A stretch of 64,000 bases of DNA. Source: Bifidobacterium actinocoloniiforme DSM 22766. Lineage in GTDB: Bacteria > Actinomycetota > Actinomycetes > Actinomycetales > Bifidobacteriaceae. Where the stretch lies: contig NZ_CP011786.1 in the NCBI RefSeq assembly GCF_001263395.1, forward strand, positions 930,001 through 994,000. Reading direction: 5' to 3'. A model generated the notes under the pieces. That model ran no database searches. It was not told the origin of the DNA and worked only from the letters and a program-made list of their open reading frames with translations. Below, in pieces: positions 39,067-45,219 of this stretch (the stretch's first letter is position 1; every line of letters starts with the position of its first letter). The position numbers were made by a program, and so were the translations under genes.

Positions 39067-39130
39067 TTTGTGCCCCATTTGTGCCCCATAATTTGCAAAA
39101 CCAAATTCGCAATTTGCAAACCAGATTCGC
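39067..39130. repeat. Direct repeats next to the attachment site (candidate integrase arm-type sites)
   Basis: TTTGTGCCCCA is repeated head-to-tail (39067-39077 and 39078-39088). It is followed by two copies of a 20-21-bp unit, AATTTGCAAAACCAAATTCGC (39090-39110; more than 20 bases only because of one inserted A) and its 20-bp variant (39111-39130). The AT-rich setting and position 70-130 bp from the tRNA end match attP arm regions bound by tyrosine integrases. Confidence 0.6.
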
Positions 39131-39138
39131 AATCGCGC

Positions 39139-39414
39139 TTAGCCCCGCCGCCCATACTTGCGGCGCATCCGGTCGAAGTCCTCCTCGCTGCCCCATACGC
39201 GGATGGAGGCGATGTCGCGCTTGACCTCCTCCTTGGCCGCTTGGAGCCTCTCACGCTCCCCTGGGGTGAGGCGGGGGTCCTGGAGCCGGTCGATGATCTG
39301 GTCCTTGCGGCGCTCCAGGAGGGTCTTGACTTGGAGGTGGCGGGCTGTGGCCTGGTCGACGCTGTCATAGCCATGCCGCCTCATGCTTACATCCTGCGGG
39401 TCATCATATGCCAT
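39139..39414 (-). CDS. Hypothetical charged helical protein at the prophage edge
   Basis: About 91 residues beginning MAYDDPQDVSMRRHGYDS, rich in Arg, Asp, Glu and Gln and predicted mostly helical (LLERRKDQIIDRLQD, GERERLQAAKEEVKRDIAS), with a basic end RRKYGRRG. No family recognised. The start is uncertain: ATG 39384 is possible and neither has a good ribosome site. It follows the Cse1-like gene by about 85 bp and may belong to its transcript. Confidence 0.55.
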   Translation of the reverse strand: MAYDDPQDVSMRRHGYDSVDQATARHLQVKTLLERRKDQIIDRLQDPRLTPGERERLQAAKEEVKRDIASIRVWGSEEDFDRMRRKYGRRG

Positions 39415-39499
39415 GCGATCGAGGCTAGCAGGGGGGTGCAAGGCTTGGCTCACCGCAAAACGCGACACGCCTGGGCGAGGGTCTTCTCGGTGGCATCTA

Positions 39500-41782
39500 T
39501 TACTCCCGCCCGCGTCGGATGATGTTGTAGATGGTTGATACCGACACCCCGTATTGGGTGGAGAGCTCTTTGACGCTGGCTTGCTTGGCGTTGTAGAGGG
39601 ACTGGATCCGCTGGGCTTCCTGCGTGGTGACCCGGGCGCGTCGTTTCCTAGGCCGCGCTTGGGTTTTCTTGTGTTCGGCGGGTTGGCTGTCCGTGTCCTG
39701 CGGGGGGTCGGGGCGTATGTCCCATGTGGCGCTGGGCAGGATCCTCAGCCCGCTCGCGCGGTCGGTGAGGATGCGTGGGTCGCGCGACCATGAGCTCAGG
39801 GTCCGTTCCATCCGGTCTTGCGCCGGCCCCGTTTCCGGCATGGCGGCGAGCACGGCGTGGGCCGTGGCCTTGGGCGTGTGCCGGTCGGCCCAGGTGTCCT
39901 CGGGCATCCAGACCTGCCACAGGCCGTCGTCGGTGTGGCCGCGCCTGCGGTACAGGGTCATTCGGCTGACGCCGGTGGCTTGCTCGATGCTGGCCATGCT
40001 CTTGCCTTGCGCTTCGGCTTGCGCGCATAGGTCCATGAGCAGTTGGGAGAGCGTTTGGATGCGGATCCTGGCGTCCATCATGTCGGGCCTGGGGTCGGGG
40101 CCTGGCGCTGACACGGTGGTGGCGCGCGCGTGGTCGCGGAGGCGTTTGACGCTTGATGCGCTCTTGCCGTAGGCGTGCGCCAGCGCGGTGGATGGCCAGC
40201 CTTGCTCCAGGGCCGTCCTGGCCAGGTGGTCCAGGCTTTCGGTTTCCTGGGCGATGGCCCGCGCCACGTCCGTTAAATACGACATGTCGGGGCCGAGGAC
40301 CGCTGCGGAGAGATCCTCGAGCAAGGCGCGGCGTCGGAGGGCGGGGATGACGCCGTTGTGGGGGGCGAAGGGGGAGGGTTGGTCCGGTGAGGGCCAGGCG
40401 CTGATCTCGCTCGCCGCTTCGGCGGCCGCATGCACGGGGTCCAGCCTCCCGGAGAGGATGCGGCTCATGGCCGTGTCCAAGGTTTGCTCGGCTTCGTCGG
40501 CCGCGTCGGCGCGCAGGGCGTCGGCCCGCGCGCGGTGGCTGTGGGTCATGGAGCCCGCCGCCGTGGCCATGCTCAGCCGGTAGGAGCGCCAGGCGTCGCG
40601 CATGGCGCCCAGCCCCGCGACGGCCTTGTCCAGTACGCGGCCGCCGAGGCCGGTCAGCCAGTCGGGCAGGATCGGCTCGCTGTGGGTCTCCAGGTCGATG
40701 ATGGCGCTGGCTTGCTTGCCGTAGGTCATGGACGCCGTGCACAGGCGCCATCCCAGGTCGATGCCGGTGGCGGGCAGCGCGCGGCGGGCCCAGGACAGCG
40801 CGGAGGGTCCCGGGCCGGCCGAGGGCCCGGGCAGGGCCCGGCCGATCATGGACGGCAGGCCTTGGCGCGAGGGGGATTTACTGGGCACGCACCGGTGGGC
40901 GCGGTCGCGCCGCCAGCAGCCCATCGGCTCCAGGCCGTGCAGGGTCGTGGGGTCGGTGGCGTCCCCGTAGGTGACGGTCGCGCCGGTCACCCCGGCGGGC
41001 CCTCCGGCGAGCAGGACGCGGCGCGAGGGCCAGGCCAGGCAGTCGGCCGGGCCGGTGGCCGCGCGGCCGGACACGGGGTCCGGCGACGGGGGCGCGGTCC
41101 GCTCCCATACGGGCAGGTCGCCGGGGCGGGCGCAGTCGGGCGACCAGCCCAGGATCAGCGTATGGTACAGGTCCGGGCCCTCAAGCCATGCCATGTCCAT
41201 GCTCCCGCACAGGCCCATGACCTGGACGCCGCGCGGCGGGTACTCCTTGCCGCGCTTGGCGGTGGCGCTGCCCAGGGCGGCGGGTTTGATGCCCGCCGTG
41301 TCCCACGCTTGGATGGCGAGCAGCGCCGCCACGGCCCGCGCGGGGTCCACCGGCGCGTCCGATGCGGCCCGCGCGCCGAAAAGCGGCGGGCTTTCCACGG
41401 GGTCCGCCTCGCGCAGGGGGACCGGGCCCGCCGCCGTGGCCAGGCCGGGCGTCTGGAGGAAGGGCCGGTCCTTGTCGAAGAGGTCGAACCGCCCGGCCCA
41501 CCGGTCCAGGTAGGCGTCCACTTGGGCGGGGTCGAACCCGTCCCGCGCGTACAGGCCCAGCCATGCGTCCCGCCCGTCGGCGGACCCGCCGGGCGCCGGG
41601 AGGATCCGGTAGGTCAACGCCAGGAGGAGCCGCAGCGTGGGGATCCGGTATTCGGCCCTGGGCTCGGCCAGCCGCACCCTCCCGGCCTCATGCAATGTTT
41701 GGCGGATGCCCCACTCATGGGACCCGCCCCGCGCGTCGATGACGGGTATCCAAGGCTCTTCGAGCAGATCGTATCCGGGCAT
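39500..41782 (-). CDS. Cse1/CasA-like Cascade large subunit fused to helix-turn-helix domains (solitary, in prophage)
   Basis: 760 residues. Residues 1-495 follow the actinobacterial Cse1 pattern: YDLLEEPWIPVIDARGG at the N-terminus, LRLLLALTYRIL, FDLFDKDRPFLQTPGL (95-114), AIQAWDTAGIKPAALG (156-171), LAWPSRRVLLAGG, VTYGDATDPTTLHGLEPMGCWRR (270-292), SMTYGKQAS (351-359) and a C-terminal helical bundle. In type I-E Cascade, Cse1 reads the PAM and recruits Cas3. Residues 496-760 are extra, with HTH-like segments at about 523-550, 588-614 and 718-757, the last resolvase-like (VKELSTQYGVSVSTIYNII). No cas3, cse2, cas7, cas5, cas6, cas1, cas2 or array is in the window. Its ATG shares one base with the stop of the 139-aa gene (TGATG). 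Function inferred: Cascade interference or hijacking. Confidence 0.8.
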   Translation of the reverse strand: MPGYDLLEEPWIPVIDARGGSHEWGIRQTLHEAGRVRLAEPRAEYRIPTLRLLLALTYRILPAPGGSADGRDAWLGLYARDGFDPAQVDAYLDRWAGRFDLFDKDRPFLQTPGLATAAGPVPLREADPVESPPLFGARAASDAPVDPARAVAALLAIQAWDTAGIKPAALGSATAKRGKEYPPRGVQVMGLCGSMDMAWLEGPDLYHTLILGWSPDCARPGDLPVWERTAPPSPDPVSGRAATGPADCLAWPSRRVLLAGGPAGVTGATVTYGDATDPTTLHGLEPMGCWRRDRAHRCVPSKSPSRQGLPSMIGRALPGPSAGPGPSALSWARRALPATGIDLGWRLCTASMTYGKQASAIIDLETHSEPILPDWLTGLGGRVLDKAVAGLGAMRDAWRSYRLSMATAAGSMTHSHRARADALRADAADEAEQTLDTAMSRILSGRLDPVHAAAEAASEISAWPSPDQPSPFAPHNGVIPALRRRALLEDLSAAVLGPDMSYLTDVARAIAQETESLDHLARTALEQGWPSTALAHAYGKSASSVKRLRDHARATTVSAPGPDPRPDMMDARIRIQTLSQLLMDLCAQAEAQGKSMASIEQATGVSRMTLYRRRGHTDDGLWQVWMPEDTWADRHTPKATAHAVLAAMPETGPAQDRMERTLSSWSRDPRILTDRASGLRILPSATWDIRPDPPQDTDSQPAEHKKTQARPRKRRARVTTQEAQRIQSLYNAKQASVKELSTQYGVSVSTIYNIIRRGRE

Positions 41783-42201
41783 CAGTCCTCCGCCCCGAGG
41801 ATCTCCAGGACGGCGTCCCTGTCCAGGCCCGACGCCTGGGCGAGCTCCCTGACGCTCATGGAGTCCTCGGCCGCGTGGCGCAGGGCCCGCCTCAAATCGG
41901 AGTCGCTGTATATCATCCAGGAGAGGTCGCCGTCCTCGTCGCGCACCCGGTCCACCAGCTTCATGACCTGGGCGGCCGCCGTTTCGATCCGGTCCCGGTC
42001 TTGGTCGAAGAGCGTTTCGTCGGGCTCCGAGATCATGTATTCGATGCAATAGGCCTGGTCGTCGCTGACGTCGGATTCGTCGGCCGTCAGGCCGTCGACG
42101 CGCGCCGCCTGCCGTTGGAACTCCTTTGACATGCTCAGCGCGGCGGATGGCACGAGGTCGTACTTGTCCGCCATGCGCTGGGCCAACTCCTCTATGGTCA
42201 T
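41782..42201 (-). CDS. Very acidic 139-aa phage protein with C-terminal HTH-like segment
   Basis: Unknown function. About 34 of 139 residues are Asp or Glu, concentrated in the middle (ADESDVSDDQ, SEPDETLFDQDRDRIE, RDEDGD). The end, MSVRELAQASGLDRDAVLEIL, looks like a small HTH; the N-terminus MTIEELAQRMADKY is helical. ATG 42201 has GGGGAG upstream. It is coupled by TGATG to the Cse1-like gene, implying related roles or stoichiometry. Strong acidity is common in anti-CRISPR and DNA-mimic proteins but does not prove this. Confidence 0.75.
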   Translation of the reverse strand: MTIEELAQRMADKYDLVPSAALSMSKEFQRQAARVDGLTADESDVSDDQAYCIEYMISEPDETLFDQDRDRIETAAAQVMKLVDRVRDEDGDLSWMIYSDSDLRRALRHAAEDSMSVRELAQASGLDRDAVLEILGAED

Positions 42202-42243
42202 AATGACTCCCCTCTTTGGATGGTCCACTACCCTACATCGACT

Positions 42244-42256
42244 ATTGTACCACAAT
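42244..42256 (-). promoter_or_regulatory. Internal promoter with overlapping inverted repeat, ahead of the 139-aa/Cse1-like pair
   Basis: On the minus strand TGGTACAAT forms an extended -10 (TG-N-TACAAT; -10 hexamer at 42244-42249). The inverted repeat ATTGT-ACC-ACAAT (42244-42256) covers it exactly, as expected of a repressor operator. It lies 43 bp from the 139-aa start codon. The -35 is poor, which is tolerated by extended -10 promoters. Confidence 0.55.
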
Positions 42257-42289
42257 GAGCGCCCAATGTGTGCGGAATTTAGAAAAATG

Positions 42290-42625
42290 TTACCGGTCCC
42301 CGGGCCCATACTCGATGGCCGCCCCGGTCCGCGCGGCGACGCGCTTGGCTATGGCCCGTGACCAGGCGGCGGGCATGCCGTCCTCCCTGGCCATGTCGGT
42401 CCTGGGCACCAGGAGCACGTCGTCGCCCCGGTCCGCGCCGTCTTCGACCAGCAGGTCGGCCTGGGCTTCCAGGGCCTCGAGGTCGGAGGCGATGCCGTCG
42501 GGTATCCTCCGGTCGCCACGCTCCCACCGCTGCACGCTCTGCCTCAGGACGCCCCACCTGTCGGCGAGCCATTCAAGCGGGAGGTGGAGCGACTCCCGCG
42601 TGGCCTTGAACTCAGCTGGCGTCAT
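42290..42625 (-). CDS. Aca2/DUF1870-like HTH regulator
   Basis: 111 residues starting MTPAEFKATRESLHLPLEWLA, an XRE-like HTH with LADRWGVLRQSVQRWERGDRRIPDGI as the helix-turn-helix core. The wording MTpaEFKalRE...vqRWE.G.r.iPd is that of the YdiL/DUF1870 group to which the anti-CRISPR-associated repressor Aca2 belongs. The C-terminal ~50 residues (VPRTDMAREDGMPAAWSRAIAKRV) may dimerise. Aca proteins autorepress anti-CRISPR operons; here the gene sits among acidic genes and a Cse1-like gene, with inverted-repeat operators on both sides. Family placement is by eye. Confidence 0.7.
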   Translation of the reverse strand: MTPAEFKATRESLHLPLEWLADRWGVLRQSVQRWERGDRRIPDGIASDLEALEAQADLLVEDGADRGDDVLLVPRTDMAREDGMPAAWSRAIAKRVAARTGAAIEYGPGDR

Positions 42626-42660
42626 AAGCGCGCCCCTTCCTCCTTGCGTCCTCTTGCGCC

Positions 42661-42696
42661 GGGGGGCGGCTCGGCCCGCGAGCCGACGCCGCCCCC
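42661..42696 (-). terminator. Very stable hairpin between the 102-aa gene and the HTH gene
   Basis: GGGGGCGGC+TCGGC pairs with GCCGA+GCCGCCCCC across a 4-nt loop with one bulged base. No T-run. It is placed as an intra-operon attenuator that would set the first gene higher than the HTH gene. Confidence 0.5.
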
Positions 42697-42707
42697 GCGC
42701 GGCCCGC

Positions 42708-43016
42708 TTACCGCTTGCCGGAGACGTCGTGCCGGGCGAGGACCTCGTAAACGTCCACCCCGCGCGCGGCCTCGGCCACGGCCTCGTCGTCGATCTCCGC
42801 GTCGGCGTCGCAGACGGCGACGCCTGACCTGGACACCGTCAGGCCCAAGGGGTTGACGACCTGGTTGACGCGGTCCATGTAGTCGTCCAGCGCGGCGTCC
42901 AGGTCGTAGTCGCCGGCGTCGGCGCCGGCGGCGTTCTCGAGGATCCAGTCCATCCCCGGGGCCTCGGCGCTGACGATCGAAGCGAAGCCGTCCGTGTACT
43001 CGGTCTTGGTGGTCAT
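42708..43016 (-). CDS. Small acidic phage protein (102 aa), first gene of the candidate counter-defence operon
   Basis: Unknown function. 22 acidic against about 7 Lys/Arg residues, with clusters such as GDYDLDAALDDYMD and CDADAEIDDEAVAEAA. No TM or signal peptide. AGGAAGG precedes the ATG at good spacing and a promoter is visible just upstream. Position directly after the lysis cassette terminator and ahead of an Aca-like HTH gene is typical for an anti-CRISPR locus; the assignment is guilt by association. Confidence 0.72.
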   Translation of the reverse strand: MTTKTEYTDGFASIVSAEAPGMDWILENAAGADAGDYDLDAALDDYMDRVNQVVNPLGLTVSRSGVAVCDADAEIDDEAVAEAARGVDVYEVLARHDVSGKR

Positions 43017-43061
43017 GATCTGAGCCTTCCTCGCTCGGCGGTCGGGCCTTATGCTGACCGC

Positions 43062-43100
43062 TCATGACTACCATGATACCAAACTGGATGCATGACGCAA
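43062..43100 (-). promoter_or_regulatory. Promoter and operator of the acidic/HTH/Cse1-like operon
   Basis: Minus strand: TTGCGT (43095-43100), 16-bp spacer, TATCAT (43073-43078). The inverted repeat TCATG-ACTAC-CATGA (43062-43076) overlaps the -10 and start point. Its position suits autorepression by the HTH protein two genes downstream. Confidence 0.55.
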
Positions 43101-43273
43101 CCGGTATCTATTCCGGGCGTGTCGCAAGGCGGGGAGGGGGGCGCCGCCATCCCCGGAGATCCGTGGCGCGCAAGGAGACCGCTGGCGTCCTATGCGGGCT
43201 GCCGTCTACGGCCCGCCGAGCTCATAAGAGCATCATCTACGATGCAGTCTCCCCACTGTCGCTAAACGCGAAA

Positions 43274-43311
43274 AGCGCCCCCGCTCTCCGATTACCGGAG
43301 GCGGGGGCGCT
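43274..43311 (-). terminator. Terminator after the holin gene
   Basis: An 11-bp stem AGCGCCCCCGC/GCGGGGGCGCT encloses an inner CTCCG/CGGAG hairpin; on the minus strand TTTCGCG follows. It separates the late operon from the Cse1-like operon. Confidence 0.8.
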
Positions 43312-43315
43312 TGGG

Positions 43316-43567
43316 TTATATGGTCGTCTGCTTGCTGTAGCTGGCTTTGGCTTGGCTGGCGCCGATGCAGGCCGCGATGAGCAGGCCAAGCGCGTTGAGC
43401 GTGGTCACGATCGCGTCCACGTGCGGCAGTCCCAGCGCGGGTCCCGCCGTGCCAACGAAGACGGCCAGCGCGGGCAGGAGGACCAGGGCCGCCCATTTGA
43501 GCGTCTGGTACACCTTGCCGGGCAGCAAGTAACCCTTACCTTGGTCGGGTTGCGTCGTGTCGGGCAT
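43316..43567 (-). CDS. Phage holin (two-TM, r1t/LLH-like)
   Basis: 83 residues with two TM helices (WAALVLLPALAVFVGTAG and LNALGLLIAACIGAS) and a short polar tail KASYSKQTTI, typical of small phage holins that permeabilise the membrane to set lysis time. ATG 43567 has GGAGG 8 nt upstream; an upstream GTG is less well placed. Directly downstream of the endolysin. Confidence 0.8.
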   Translation of the reverse strand: MPDTTQPDQGKGYLLPGKVYQTLKWAALVLLPALAVFVGTAGPALGLPHVDAIVTTLNALGLLIAACIGASQAKASYSKQTTI

Positions 43568-43581
43568 GATTATCACCTCCT

Positions 43582-44826
43582 TCAGTACGAGAGGACCTCG
43601 CCCGGGTAGATGAGGCCCGGGTCGCCGGACCGGTAGCCGTGCAACTGGCCCTGCGGTACGCCGAGCCTGGCCGCGATGCCGGAGAGCGTGTCCCCCCGGC
43701 GCACGGTCACGGACCTGCCTCCAGCGCCGCCGCCACCGGTGGAGAGCCTCTGCCCTGGGTGGATCACGTACGGCGCGTGGATGCCGTTGAGCCTGGCCAC
43801 GGTCGGCCAGGAGCCGCCGAACACGGCGCTCAGGCAGTCGCCTGGGCGCACCACGTACACGCCCGACCCCGTGCCGCCGCCCGTATTACCGCGCAGCCGC
43901 TCATTAACCGCGGCCATGACCTCGTTGTAGCGGTTGCCCAGGAGGGCGTGCCGCTGCGGGTCGTTGCCGTAGTCGCCGCGGATGACAGCCGAGGCGATGC
44001 TGGCAGCATCGCCGACCGGCGCGCCCTGCTGGGGCGTGAGCGACGGGGCGACCGGGTTCGGCCGGGTGCCTATAGGCGCGTTCGCGTACTTGGCCCAGGT
44101 GCCCGCGTCCCCGTACCACCAGTTGACGTCCACGGCGGTCCCCACGCCAGGCACATGCCCCGAGGAGGAGTACTGCCAGGCCGCCGCGAACGGCCAGGGG
44201 GCCACCGAGTAGGGTGGGGCGCCCGGGTCGCGCAGCCGCTCCCCCGCGTACCCGCGCGGATACCCGGCCACCCACAGCCCGTAATCCGCGCCCGCCACCG
44301 CGCGCCAATCCCCGGCGCTGATTGTGGACGCGGACATGTAGATGATCGGCTTAACCCCCCAATAGGAGGCCACCCGGTCCAACCAGCGCTTCGCCCACTC
44401 CGTGTCACCACGATGGGATGCGGGCGGCTCCCAATCCAAAAACGGGATCACCCCCGCATGCACCAGACCACGCGCATTCGACTGGGCATTAAAGAAGTCG
44501 GCCTCAGCCTCCGGCGAATTACCGTATTCGGGCCGCGCGTACCCGTAAGCGCCGATACGCAAGCCCGCGGCGCGGTTGGCTTGGAGCTGACAGTCCGCGG
44601 CGGGGTTCACGTAATTGACGCCCTCGGTGATCTTCGTGATCGAGAAAGACGCCCCCGAGTTTTTGGCGGCCTGCGCGTTATAACAACCCTGCCAGCTGGA
44701 ATTGTCGAAGCCGGCGTCCGCGTGGGCGACACCAGGGACAAGCATGGCCACTACCGCCGCCACCCCCACGCCGATACGAGCATACCGGGGCTTGGCGCGC
44801 GCGTGACGCGCATGAGAAAAACGCAT
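43582..44826 (-). CDS. Secreted GH25 lysozyme endolysin with two LysM domains
   Basis: 414 residues from ATG 44826, set by AAGGAGG. It has a signal peptide (YARIGVGVAAVVAMLVPGVAHA-D), then a GH25 muramidase with N-terminal Asp (DAGFDNSSWQGC), FLDWEPP carrying the catalytic DxE, and AWQYSSSG near the domain end. Two C-terminal LysM repeats follow (YVVRPGDCLSAVFGGSWPTVARLNG and VTVRRGDTLSGIAARLG). It cleaves MurNAc-GlcNAc bonds. The signal means export by Sec rather than holin pores alone. Confidence 0.92.
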   Translation of the reverse strand: MRFSHARHARAKPRYARIGVGVAAVVAMLVPGVAHADAGFDNSSWQGCYNAQAAKNSGASFSITKITEGVNYVNPAADCQLQANRAAGLRIGAYGYARPEYGNSPEAEADFFNAQSNARGLVHAGVIPFLDWEPPASHRGDTEWAKRWLDRVASYWGVKPIIYMSASTISAGDWRAVAGADYGLWVAGYPRGYAGERLRDPGAPPYSVAPWPFAAAWQYSSSGHVPGVGTAVDVNWWYGDAGTWAKYANAPIGTRPNPVAPSLTPQQGAPVGDAASIASAVIRGDYGNDPQRHALLGNRYNEVMAAVNERLRGNTGGGTGSGVYVVRPGDCLSAVFGGSWPTVARLNGIHAPYVIHPGQRLSTGGGGAGGRSVTVRRGDTLSGIAARLGVPQGQLHGYRSGDPGLIYPGEVLSY

Positions 44827-44894
44827 ACACCCTCCTTTGTGTAGGCATGAAAAAAGCCACCCGGGATGGGTGGCAAAGGCAATTGACGGGCCGA

Positions 44895-45209
44895 TCAGTC
44901 CACGGATGGCAGGGCTTTTAGCTCCTCGTACAGCTTGGTCCCCGTCCCGTTGCCTCCCAGAAGGTGGTAGGCGCGGTACACGCGTTCGGCCTCCTCCATG
45001 ACCGCCACCGGGATATGGCCGAGCGGCACGTATTCGGCGTGGATCTCCAGCAGCTCGGCCCGCAGGAGCGTACGAAGGCCCGCCTCCATGGCCTGGTCCT
45101 TGGCCTCCTCCTTGCGGTGGCTTTTCAGCAGCCATCCGCACATGCCGCCGATACCGGTCAAGAGCATGGGAATCACGGCCTCTACCAGGGTCATCAGCAC
45201 GTCAGACAC
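44895..45209 (-). CDS. Holin-like small membrane protein
   Basis: About 104 residues: one N-terminal TM helix (LVEAVIPMLLTGIGGMCGWLL), a basic/acidic helical part (KSHRKEEAKDQAMEAGLRTLLRAELLEIH) and the ending KLYEELKALPS, a pattern I recall from holin-associated small proteins in Gram-positive phages. The start is GTG 45209 with a weak site, or a later ATG. Next to the endolysin, so a lysis role is likely. Confidence 0.65.
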   Translation of the reverse strand: MSDVLMTLVEAVIPMLLTGIGGMCGWLLKSHRKEEAKDQAMEAGLRTLLRAELLEIHAEYVPLGHIPVAVMEEAERVYRAYHLLGGNGTGTKLYEELKALPSVD

Positions 45210-45219
45210 TCGGAAGCCC

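Noticed and set aside
40430-42052. 540-codon plus-strand frame opposite the Cse1-like gene
   Set aside because: Gly/Arg/Ala-rich shadow without ribosome site; the minus frame has clear Cse1 motifs.
39500-43016. A complete type I-E CRISPR-Cas locus
   Set aside because: Only the Cse1-like gene is present; no Cas3, Cse2, Cas7, Cas5, Cas6, Cas1 or Cas2 motif and no repeats were found in the window.
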